A stretch of DNA of 64,000 nucleotides from positions 620,001-684,000 of the forward strand of contig QUOL01000005.1 of the NCBI GenBank assembly GCA_009761415.1. Reading direction: 5' to 3'. Of this stretch, positions 35,580 through 45,664 are shown one piece after another. The notes under the pieces are model-generated. The model was given only the letters and a program-made list of their open reading frames with translations, ran no database searches and was not told the origin of the DNA. This DNA comes from Sarcomyxa edulis (taxonomy: Eukaryota; Basidiomycota; Agaricomycetes; Agaricales; Mycenaceae). The position numbers were made by a program, and so were the translations under genes. Numbering within the stretch: the stretch's first letter is position 1; each line of letters starts with the position of its first letter.

Positions 35580-37148
35580 GGCTCAAGGCTCGAGGGTTAA
35601 GTTTGAATCCTCACCTTCGCTCCTTCCCGGTGATTGCACTGTTGAGAAAAAAATATGGTATAGCTTAAGTATATTTGACGACACAGAAACGTACTCAAAA
35701 AATAAGATGGGTGACGCACCATTGTTGGCACGCGCTATACAAGCTATTGAGAGCTTGAGACTGTACGAGCGACGCCGGGTCAGATGTATCAGGACCTCTA
35801 AGCCCCGGTTGATACGAATGCTTCACTATATGCAGAGGTACGAAGAGCATCGCGTGAGGAGTTTCAAATCCTCTGAAACGCTGGTGACCTCTATCCGACG
35901 TGCTAAACACGCACAAGGAGAGGTACATTGAGTTGTCTAGAAGCGACAAAAATATTGCCTCCAAATCTAGAGACTTGGTGGTATTTCGAGTAAACAAAAA
36001 TCCGAATGTAACATCGAGACTCTACGAACCTCACCTCAGAACAAACGCCGACCAATTACCCTCTCTAGAAAGGATGTCGTGCACCAAATGCCGCGGATGT
36101 GGTTTTTTGATTTCACACGAGGGCTTGGGATTTGTGAATGAAGTCAGAAGATAGCTTTGAGTTGCCAGGGAGGTCCAGGGTGGGCAGCATCGTCGGGGTG
36201 AAGTCAAGGTGAAGTAGCCTCGCGTCTTGCTCGCGTCAAGTACGCGTGCCGACTCGGATGGAGCGGGCCAAGCCGAGTCCGACCCGGTCAAGGAGGTTAC
36301 ACGTTTCCCGAGTACCGGTGTCGCGTCTGTCACGGTGGCGTCACGGTCAGGCTCACCAGAAAATTCAGCTTGTATTAAACTTTGTCCAGGGTCCATGAGC
36401 TCCGTCCGACCAAGCTTACTATCCTCAAAGTATAGCACCTAGCGCTCTCCGAAGTCGCTCAGCGGCTGACTTTGCTAACAATCAAAATTCTTGTGGTGTA
36501 AAGGTCTGTCTGGGACTCTGACACTGCGTACAGATTTTGGGTGAGTGATCCAGACAATTCGGAAGAACTTCAAGTTTCAATAGAGTCGAGTAAGATTCAC
36601 TGACTATGAGTCTTTTATTGGAGGCCCAGACCGTGTAGCCTACGAAGGGTTCCCCAATACTTGGTGTATTCACTTGTATTCAAGTCATTTACGAAAGCGC
36701 GTTCATCTCATCTTGATTCGATGTTTAGACATCCACAATCTGGTCAGCATGACTCGCTCTGAACTTTTTTTCATCTATCAGACGAGATCGCATGCTAAAA
36801 GGATTCGTCTGAAAAGCTGTAAGTGACGTGGAGGAGTTGTTCTTGGATATTGACGCCCATAGGTATGCCGTAACTCGTTCTAAAATTCCATCTATAATTG
36901 TATAGATACAACTTCGTATGACTGCGGACGCTCATCTACTTCCTACCCCACCGCCCAGAAAGCCCCGTACCTATCATCGAGCCCAGGATCGACGAAAGAC
37001 ATCTGACCATCCTCCATAACGGGCACCATCTTATTTGCGTTTTCCATCTCTTCAGCATCTCCTGATACCATTCATTCAAAGGTCTGCGACTGTATAATAA
37101 CACCTACAAACAGGAGTCTGACGTGGTGAATCAAGTCATCAGGTCATC
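35580..37148. other. Intergenic region upstream of the third eIF4G-like gene
   Basis: Several overlapping short frames on both strands (35527-36438), none with motifs. No trace of the eIF4G N-terminal exons or of the eIF4E-binding motif was seen upstream of 37149. Confidence 0.5.
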
Positions 37149-39076
37149 ATGGACCTCAGCGCTGAGCCCCAACCGGGTCGAAACGCAACCCAACAAAGAG
37201 CGTCGTTGCTTAGATCTCCTAACGGTTGGGATAGGAAGATTTTCGGTGCTGTCGATCCTGATTCTCCAGAGATGGTCGACCGAAAGGTCAAGGGTCTCTT
37301 GAACAAGTTGACCATGGAGAAGTTCGACTCTATTTCAGACCAAATCATCATTTGGGCAAACAAATCAGAGAGGGAGAGAGACGGTCGAACCATAATCCAA
37401 GTCATCCGACTCATCTTCGACACGGCAACAGACCAAGAATTGTGGTCTGAGATGTACGCTCGTCTTTGCAGGAAGTTGATGGAGCAGATCAGTCCGAAGG
37501 TCCAGGACGACGGGATCAAGAACGCTGAGCATAAACCTATCGCTGGCGGTCAACTATTCCGCAAGTATCTCCTTAATCGATGTCGGGAACATTTCGAGCG
37601 TGGTTGGACAACAAGCAAAGACAAGACCGTGCTGTTTTCGGACGAATACTACGGTGATCAGAAGGCCAAACGACAAGGCCTCGGTCTAGTGAGATTCATC
37701 GGTGAATTGTTCAAACTGCAGATGTTGACAGAGCGTATCATACACGAATGCACCAAGAAACTGTTGCGCAACTTCGAGAATCCCGAGGAAGAAGAGATCG
37801 AGAGTGTGTGCGTACTTCTCACCACTGTCGGTGCTATCCTCGACACGTCCAAGGCTCGGGCCCATATGGATGTGTACTTTGCTCGAATGGAGGTGTTTGC
37901 TCAAAACCTCAAGGTCAGCTTACGCTTGAGATTCAAGCTACAGGTACGTTCTTTTTTCGTCGTCCCGTCATTCCCCATCACTGAGTTCTCGCTCAAGGAT
38001 GTCATCGAGCTTCGAGAGCGGAGATGGGTTACTCGTAACGTGATTTACCCTCCTATTACGATTGCTCAGATACACGAAGCTGTGAGTATCAACTCTAGAT
38101 GCCATGCCATTTACTCAGTCCTCCCTCCCAGGCTGCCGAGGAGAAAGTCGCTTTGGATAAACAGTCATATCAGCGCCAGATGAGCATGTCTCGCGGCGAT
38201 TGGAGACGTGGTGGCGAGCGACCTGGAGATTACCAACAAGTCGGTCCTGAGGGCTGGACAGCCGCCAGCGCTTTTGGTCGGTCTCCAACAAAAGCAGGAG
38301 GTCTGTCGAACTTTGGCAAGATCAACAAGGCTGCACCGATGACTTTCGCGCCCAGCAGCATCTTCACGAGCAGGAAGGAAGCAAACCGAGACTCAATATC
38401 ACGAAATAGTCCCAAATTCTCGATGCCGAGCGCGGATGCGGAGGCCGTTGATGCTGCACTCAACAAACCTAGTCGGACAGCAGGTCAGAAGGCCAGCATT
38501 GGCCTCGGTCAAGCAGGTATTCCCAAAACAGCAGCACAGCGAAAACATCTTGTCCTTAAATCTCGATTAGTGCCGATCGAAGGTGATGCGGCTGCAGCTC
38601 CCTCGGAGGTAGATCAAGTTGAGGAGGAGGAGGAGGAGGAGGAGGAAGGTGAAGTTGCAGCAGACGAGATGTCTGAGGATGATGCCGTACGGAAGATCAC
38701 TGAGGACGTCAAGGAGTTCTTCGGTGTCCGAACTCTAGACGAGGCAGAACATTACTTCGACAATCTGCCAGCTCCTCATCACTTCCGTCTCATCGACAAA
38801 TTGGTCACTAAAGCCGTTGAGTCCAAGCCGGCTGATGTACAATTGGTTTCCGATTTCCTCGCCGTCATCGTTTCCAAGAACCTTTGCTCTTCTGCTGCTC
38901 TGGAGGAAGGATTCATGCCGACCGCTGAGATCCTCGATGACCTCGCCATCGACGCACCACGGGCGTTCAGTCACATGGCTACGATGATGAAAGCCGCTGG
39001 TCTCGACGAGGAGCAACGAAATCGCATAGCGTCGAAGTTGATGGACAGTGCCACACTTCTTTCTCTCATATCCTAG
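37149..39076 (+). CDS. Truncated eIF4G-like protein: MIF4G plus MA3, no eIF4E-binding motif
   Basis: Three exons (37149-37943, 37998-38081, 38132-39076) total 1,824 nt, giving 607 residues in frame. Intron positions equal those of the full eIF4G gene. The start MDLSAEPQPG corresponds to an internal Met (MDFNPAPL) of the full protein, after its eIF4E-binding motif. Next come NGWDRKIFGAVDPDSPEMVD, an intact MIF4G (DQIIIWANKSERERDG to FKLQDVIELRERRW), SYQRQMSMSRGDW, LSNFGKINKAAPMTF, an acidic Glu run, and a complete MA3 (ITEDVKEFF, HYFDNLPAPHHF, KPADVQLVSDFLAVI) ending LLSLIS. A linker of about 35 residues within MIF4G is deleted in frame. The architecture is that of animal DAP5/p97 (eIF4G2), which supports initiation without eIF4E. 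Confidence 0.82.
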
Positions 39077-39356
39077 ACCATCCACTTGCTCTCTTTCATC
39101 ACGCTTTCGTTGTTGTTTTCGTTGTTTTCCTTCAATACTCTTTCTGTATTGTAAAGTATGCCGCTGTACAATTGAACACCCTGCTTTCTCAGTATTATCT
39201 CTCGAACATGTCCACATCTGTGTCCTCGCTCGGGGACAATGATCATCACTGAATTGATTATCAGCAAAGAGGGGAATAAGATAGGTATATAGACCGACGA
39301 TGCTGTAAGTACTCTGACTGCACGCCTTCGTACTCGTCAGTACGACCATGTTCCCT

Positions 39357-40975
39357 CTACCACCATCCACCAATCAAACCCTTCAACTTGCTAGCGATGC
39401 TAGTCGGGGCCTCTACCTTGTCCGGTTTACTTGGCGTCGCTTTTGGTGTTTGCTTCGGCTTTTGTTTATGTTTCTGGTTTGGGTTGGTGTTTTGGTTCGG
39501 GTTCTGAGCCTGGGTCTGGGTCTGGGGTTTGGGTTTGGGTTTCGGCTGCTGTTTCTGAGCCTGAGCCTGCGCCTGAGTTTGAGCCTGAACGCTCCCCTTT
39601 TGTTTCTGCTTTGGTTGTCCCTGAACTTGTGATTTTGGCTGTGCCGGAGGGGGAGTCTGAGCACCACTCTTCTGGGTCTGTTTCGGTTGCTGAGATTGGG
39701 CGTTTATCTGCTTCGCGGGCGCTGTGCCGACCGGTGTCTGCTTCTGCTCAGAGCGTGGAGTAGTGGGTGCTATTTTATGTGATGTCTGCTTGGGTTCGGA
39801 ATGTGGGGTAGTGGATGCTGCTGGCTGCGTTGTCGAAAGCACGGGGAGTGGTTTGGGAGCTTCTGGTACTGAACCGGGCATAGGAGCAGGATCCCGCAAT
39901 ATCTCGGGGTCCGTTCCTGGAAGCGGTTTCCATTCAATTTCTGCCCGTCGGGGAGGAGGAGGAGATGAGACAGGTGCAGCATCAGGGATATCAGCAGCCG
40001 CAACTGGCGATGGTGGTGGTGGTGGTGCGAGTTGAGAAGGTGTCATCCCCGTGAGATTGGTAAATTTGTACAAACTCCTCTGCATCCATATCCCATGTAT
40101 AGGGTGCATATCCAATTCTGGATCTTTGAGATTTATATCCGGAGGGAGAGGTTTGAGAGGTGCGAACCCGGCCCACGTTAGCATGTACTGGCCAAGATGA
40201 CTGTATGGCTTGCGAGCAGTTGCCCATGGGTAACCGCTTGTTCTAAACGCTTCGTTGTCTGATTGGCAATATGAGGAGAATTAATATGATTGTGTCCAGA
40301 CTCAAAGAAATCGCTGATGGACGACGCACGGGAACGTTCAACTTTGAACTCCAACACCCTTCCGTCGATTTTTTCTTCTGGGGCGTCGTCGAATTGTGGT
40401 TCATCCCCGATCAACTTGGACATTGGACCTATCCCCCCACTTTCGTTCACAGGTCGTATCGCATTCGGATTGAGGTGAAGAGGGGGTATGGTTCCACTCA
40501 AGTCATCTAGTCCTAGTCCACCTGGCCTAGTGAGAGGAACCTTTGGTGCGGGAATCCGAACGACCTCTCCTCCTGGAGGGATATCACGGACGGAGTCAGG
40601 AGATACAAAGACTGCGAATACGTTGATTTGGTACAAGGTCGCAATTTCTGTATCCTAGACAGTCATTGTGATGAGAACTGTGTTTTCCTGCATGTACCGG
40701 TGTGTAACGAGACTCACTCGCATGAAACAGTACTCGCGTATGGGCCCATATTTATCCTCAAGCCCACGGATGATGGCAAACGCGTCTGCCATAGATTCCG
40801 TGTAGTTCCATGTCTTGACGAGTACGGATTGATTACTGACTCGTAGAGGCTGTCGTCGCCTGGGTGCAGCCTGAAGGGTAGAATTTGCGCGCCACAGACA
40901 TCTAGCTGGATTAGGTGCGACGAAGTAGAGTATTCTAGGAGATTTTACCCCGCAAGTTGAGCGGGACCTCAACAT
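39357..40975 (-). CDS. Mitochondrial-type hypothetical protein with a Gln/Pro/Lys repeat tail
   Basis: Start MLRSRSTCGVKSPRILYFVA, an Arg-rich amphipathic N-terminus typical of a mitochondrial presequence. The next part (VKTWNYTESMADAFAIIRGL, EDKYGPIREYCFMR) joins across an intron (about 40637-40706) to TLYQINVFAVFVSPDSVRDI, then PGGLGLDDLSGTIPPLHLNP. A 47-nt intron near 40195-40241 leads to YMLTWAGFAPLKPLPPDINL. The C-terminal third is low complexity: PPPPP runs, then Gln/Lys/Pro repeats, closing with SIASKLKGLIGGWW. I recognise no family. Exon joins in the middle are less certain than the ends. Confidence 0.6.
39440..39720 (-). repeat. Minisatellite-like coding repeat (Gln/Lys/Pro/Thr)
   Basis: Plus-strand units such as GGGTTTGGGTTT and GAGCCTGAGCCTGCGCCTGAG encode QPKPKPKPQTQTQAQ-type repeats on the minus strand. 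Confidence 0.75.
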
Positions 40976-41057
40976 GGTGAGCCCGGAGTAAAAAAAACGA
41001 GCCAACGAAGACTCGGAAATTTGGGATCGAGCAACTCAAATTGGGTTGATCGCGGCC
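40976..41057. promoter_or_regulatory. 82-bp bidirectional promoter
   Basis: Separates the start codons of two divergent genes that both look mitochondrial, so the two may be co-regulated. No TATA box is evident. Confidence 0.55.
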
Positions 41058-41625
41058 ATGTCGCGTCCAACATATAAAGAGGCTCTCAAAGCTCTATCAG
41101 CTCGTACAAAAACACCCTTGCCTTCTCTCATTCTCTCTTTTGGTATCCTTCATGAAGTCACTGCTATCATCCCACTCGTCGGCTTTTTCTACGCTTCGAG
41201 AACACTAGGGGTTGGCCAGAGTCTCGTCGATGCTGTCACCCAGAACTCACACGAGTCGTGGGTCCGGAGTAATCTCAAAAATTGGGTAGACGAGGGCGGG
41301 CAATGGGCAGGCAAGGTTGGCAGGCGTTATGGCGTATTTGGGATCGAAAAGGGACCCCCTCATAACGGGGAAGGAGAAACGGACAAAATGGTGTTACCTG
41401 CACATATTCCAGGCGATATCGCCAACGCCATAGTTGCATACAGTGTAACGAAGGTGCTTAGTTTGATCCCTCTTCGTTGCAGGCTCATGTTCACAGACTA
41501 CTCAGGCCCTGATACCTTTCCGTATCGGCCTCTCTCTATATCTGTCTCCTGCATTTTCACGGGGGGTCCTCGAACCTATTAGAAAGACGGTCGTGCAAAT
41601 ATTTCGACGCCGTCCACGGGCTTAG
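41058..41625 (+). CDS. Mitochondrial inner membrane protein, DUF1279 (FAM210/Mrx11-like)
   Basis: Two exons (41058 to about 41456, then about 41507-41625). MSRPTYKEALKALSARTKTP is followed by a hydrophobic segment LPSLILSFGILHEVTAIIPL with VGFFYASRTLGVG. A soluble linker (RNLKNWVDEGGQWAGKV region) leads to a second segment: AIVAYSVTK, joined after the intron to ALIPFRIGLSLYLSPAFSRG, ending RRRPRA. HE.TAI.PL near the first helix and the TKAL.P.R.GLSLYLSP helix are typical of this fungal mitochondrial family. The precise role is not established; relatives are linked to mitochondrial translation or membrane organisation. Confidence 0.7.
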
Positions 41626-41781
41626 ATTCCCGCTCAATAACGAAATATAGTGCAAGTGTGGTACGATGCATTTCCTGTTCCAAACAACGAATCGCGTCAT
41701 TGACCCAAATAATTCTACTGGTCGAAAGATAAGTGTTGTATCCCAATCATCAGGCTAGAATCATACCTTCCTATCCGGAAG

Positions 41782-42522
41782 TCAATTGAATATAATCTGG
41801 ACATTAACGTCGAAGCAGTCCTGGTAGCAGCAGTCCGTCATGCAGGTCCCACAGATACCAGCTGGTGCGTCGTATACCAAGTCCGGACGGAGACCAACTA
41901 TGGTATGGTTACTGCATATGGAGAACAAGTCCGTACGACCGTTCAGCGCTAGGAGTGGTGGACTCGTCAGGTCAGGGTTTGGCTAGGTGTGGTCTCATAA
42001 ATTCAGTGAACTACGCATATAAGAATTGCAATAGATACTCACGACTCCGCAATATACAGGCGCAGCGTTAGTGGGCATGAACTGCTCCAGCGTAAACGAC
42101 GGACTGCTACCGTCCGGTACGGCAAGAGAGTACGACATTTGCTGGGGCACCTGCACGTTGATTGGCCTGAGGTAACCCGCTTGGAGATCCAAAATGGGAT
42201 AAGGACTGGTACCACCTATCTGATGTGCTCGTTCGTCAGTTGATCATCGAAATCGAAGGAGGGATGCAAATGAGTCACTTACTGCTGAAAGAATCAGCCA
42301 TGAGATCTTGAGGGCGGTGGCTACGTTGTTCACGAGGAGTGGCCTCGGTGACCCATTAGCGGGGTCGACAGGGACGGCCGTGAGCGTGAAGTTACTGGCG
42401 GTATCGAATACGCCAGGACCAGTGAAAGCTGAGCAGGACGAGGCTAGACGGGGTTCCAAAGCATACACGGCTAGTGAGATGGTAGCGAGGACGAGTAAAA
42501 GGCGACGAGTGAAGGCGTGCAT
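41782..42522 (-). CDS. Secreted cysteine-containing protein of unknown function (intact paralogue)
   Basis: Three exons. A signal peptide (MHAFTRRLLLVLATISLAVY) precedes SSCSAFTGPGVFDTASNFTL, then ALKISWLILSA, and after an intron IGGTSPYPILDLQAGYLRPI, VPQQMSYSLAVPDGSSPSFT and VYCGV. The last exon gives PPLLALNGRTDLFSICSNHT, then DAPAGICGTCMTDCCYQDCF. The many Cys near the C-terminus suggest disulfides in a secreted protein. I do not recognise a named domain. It is the head-to-head partner of the gene at 43867. A TATATAAA-type box lies at 42585-42592 on this gene's upstream side. Confidence 0.75.
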
Positions 42523-42861
42523 GTCGTAGTATGAGGATCCAACGAGTGTTAGTCGAATGAGCCCTGGAGGAAGACTTGTCGTGGTTTATATAGAAGAATA
42601 AGTAGCTCTGTCAACCTTCTCCGCCGGGGGTAAGAAACAGAGTTGTGTCTGATAACAAGATATCAATTATTCTGCTATTCAATTGCGACCACATTGAAGT
42701 AGAGTGGACTGGTCCCAAGTCAAAAATCCCCCAAGTACGGGGACAGTAGGAGACAGAGCGCAGGCCACCGTGCCTAGAACATGGGTAGTAGATCTTTCTT
42801 GTTCAGGACCAGACTGTATTGAACAGGTCTATCAATCTCAAACCCAATGACAGCATACATA
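42523..42861 (-). promoter_or_regulatory. Upstream region of the intact secreted-protein gene
   Basis: TATATAAA on the minus strand about 65 bp upstream of the ATG is a good TATA-box candidate. Confidence 0.5.
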
Positions 42862-43316
42862 CAGCAAATTTCAGAACGATAGACGTGCTCCGTTCTCCTG
42901 TATTTGTGCATCTTGTTTGTTCGTATCTAGATTTGAAACAGCCGAGTTCCCATTTGGGTGAGCGATCGGGTCACTGATGATTATACAGGGTACATACGCG
43001 AGATATCGTCCTCTCACTGACCCCCCCGGTGTACCTCCGAATGTCTGAGAATTTGGGCTCAGTGATAGTTGCCATCCGTAGGACAGTTTGTTTGACTTCC
43101 AATGCTATATGACGGCGCGTGACCACAGACAGGGATTTTGAATGTTCAGAGGAGATACACACACTATAGCAACTTGACAATTCGGCAGGACTCGACCCAG
43201 CATCCGATGAGATGGGTCGGACGATTGCCGGCTGAAATCTGCTCAAATCTAGATACGAACAAACAAAATGTACAAATACAGGAGAACGGAACACGTCTAT
43301 CGTTCTGAAATTTGCT
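42862..43316. mobile_element. 455-bp TA-flanked inverted-repeat element (MITE-like)
   Basis: 75-bp terminal inverted repeats (42862-42936 and 43242-43316), three mismatches by my count, ends CAGCAAATTTCAGAACG, with TA directly outside both ends. There is no coding capacity inside. Size, termini and TA flanks fit a non-autonomous Tc1/mariner-pogo-type element. It lies between the two divergent secreted-protein paralogues. Confidence 0.8.
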
Positions 43317-43866
43317 GTAAGAGAATGACACTGACGGGCTGGAACTGTTATGCAAGTCCAAGAACCTCGGGCCTCTAGCCTCAGGAGTAAGGCTCAAGCG
43401 CTCGATGGTATTGAGTTGGTCATGTTGCACAATGAAGGAACGGAACTTGCATCGTACGTTGCAGTGGTCAATCCCATGCCTTAGACGTATGTAGTAACTG
43501 CCTCTGGTCCTGGATTCTTGAGGTGATGCGATGATGTAGGATGTAAATCAGCGCCGACAGGTTGTAGATCACCTGTTCCATAGCGAATAACAAGTCCTTG
43601 AGATGTCAGTGATCTTAGCTATCCGGCTGTAGAGGATGTCGACCTTCGATATATAGGCAAACTTCGAAGTGCACTTAAGTCGGCGCCGCAAAGGAAAGGA
43701 AGGAGATAGTATGACTCGAAGGCCCAGCTACATTACTCTGAGGCACTGAATGGAGAAACGAGCTAGCCTTTGACCTTCAAAGAGCGTTGCGGCGTGAAGG
43801 GACCGTTTACCTAAAGGCGAGCATATATAAGTAGTTGAACAAGGTATTCAGCACCAGAAAGATAGA
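43317..43866 (+). promoter_or_regulatory. Upstream region of the second secreted-protein gene
   Basis: CATATATAAGT at about 43821-43831 lies roughly 40 bp upstream of the ATG at 43867, a good TATA-box position. Confidence 0.55.
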
Positions 43867-44565
43867 ATGCTCGCACTATTCGCCTTGTTATCGTCAATTA
43901 CTGCTGCAGTTGTAGCTGAAGCATCCTTGTCGTCGTCCTGCTCTGCATTCTCCGGTGCTGGGGTGTTCGACACTGCAAGCAATTTCACGCTGTCTGCTGT
44001 TCCATTGGGCGGAGGCACCAGTGTTCCCCTCCTCGTGAACGCGGTGGCTGCAGTCCCTATGGCTAGCTGGCTGATTCTATCCGAGGTAAGAGATCATGGC
44101 GATAGTGATTTGCACGGAACATACTGAAATACATGATCAACATCAAGATTCCTGGTGGAAGCAGCGCTTGGCCCATCTTGAACTTGCACAGCGGATTTCT
44201 GAGCCCCGTCAACCCGAACGTACCACAGCAATGTCGTTGTTCGTACCCGATGGGACTAGTCCGTCTTTCCTCCTCTCCCAGTCTATCCCGAATCCAGCTG
44301 CGGTGTACTGTGGAGTGGTGAGCGTCACATCCATTCTGAGTAAGCGCGTATCGCGGTTTGCTGACTGAACTTGCCGTAGCCGACCACTACAGGACCACCT
44401 CTCTTGGCGCTAAACGGTCATACAGACCTGTTTTCGCTCTGCAGCAACCATACGTCGATTAGAGTTAGGACGGATTTGGTGTACAACGCGCCCGCGAATA
44501 CGTGCGTTGGGTGTTTGACTGACTGTTCTGCGGTTGAGGTTCAGATCAATCTGAGTGGACAATAA
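43867..44565 (+). pseudogene. Secreted cysteine-containing paralogue with an apparent 1-base deletion
   Basis: Signal peptide MLALFALLSSITAAVVAEAS, then SSSCSAFSGAGVFDTASNFT and ASWLILSE. After an intron (about 44084-44147) comes IPGGSSAWPILNLHSGFLSP. At NVPQQ (about 44229) the frame slips. The homologous continuation MSLFVPDGTSPSFLLSQSIP is in the next frame: the intact paralogue has CAGCAAATG where this copy has CAGCAATG. After the second intron the matching exon PPLLALNGHTDLFSLCSNHT..CVGCLTDCS ends at a normal stop. The rest is well preserved, so this is a recent inactivation or a sequencing slip. Confidence 0.65.
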
Positions 44566-45664
44566 GTCGTTGTTTTCGAGAGATATACAGACATGCATAT
44601 GGCTAGAGTTGGACGAGCTGAGGATAAAGATAACTGAGGGAGAGCGTGACCATGAGAGTACGAAGTCAGGATGCGGGCCTGAGAAAGCAACGTCTCTTGT
44701 TCTTCACCTTCACCTTATCTCTTCATCAGCTCTATTTCCCCGCCTCGTCACCCCAATTGTCGTTCAAGTTACTATCAAATGGTCGATAGAGATACCCTCA
44801 GAGCATTCGCCTTTGAGAAGGAAAAGATCTGTAGGATACGATCCGGACGATCATCATTGAATATGTTTTTGTCGTTGATAAGGACCACCAACCTTCTGAA
44901 TAGGACTGTCATGGATGCTTGACTAGACATGACCGTCCTGAGGCTTGTCTGTCATGGTATGTGATTCCTTCTTTGATCTTTCTTCTTGTTCTGGTCCATA
45001 TCTCCGCTCTTCGTTGCAACATTGGTCAATGGGGTTGTACCATTCTATTCTTTTACTCTAGGGTGATATGCCTATGGAATGTGTCGATGGAAGTTCTACT
45101 GGGTGCTCCCTTTCTTCCTCAGGAAGAACATGGAACACTCCAATAGTAAGCCTCGATTGCATTTCAGGGACATAAATGCCTTCTGAGTCTCGAGGTAGTC
45201 CTGACTTCAAGTAAATCGAGAGGTTCATTTGAGACCCAGTCTTCATCATTGTGGAATTGGAGCACTAAAGGGGAAACGCAGTCGTCGTTCGCATTGCCCA
45301 ACTATATTCATTCTGCCTGGGAGCTCGTACCATTGAGAATTTCCCCAACTCTGAGGGTTAAAGACAGATTGAGAGGGTTCTATGTCATTGTCTCGGAGCA
45401 TGGTAACAAACCCTACTCTGGAAGCCACTCACTCAAACTTCATGCATTGACGGTGCACCACATGAGCCATATGCACAGCCTGTAGTAGCAGCGTCTCAAT
45501 GTCATTGACAATATTAATGTATGTGGTGTTATAAACAATGTTTCCCAATGATTCAGCATCATGATACTCAATCTACTGACTGACATCAAGTCTACACATC
45601 CACACATCAATATCGCGCAGCAAGAATCCCGAGTAGATTACTACAACACCACCATCAATGAAGC
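44566..45664. other. Intergenic region
   Basis: Convergent 3' flanks of the secreted paralogue and the first kinase-like gene. Short frames only. Confidence 0.5.

Noticed and set aside
35590..35625. Possible tRNA (GTTTGAATCC word)
   Set aside because: No matching stem or anticodon arm.
36031..36442. Overlapping open frames on both strands
   Set aside because: Mutual antisense shadows with no motif and no exon chain.
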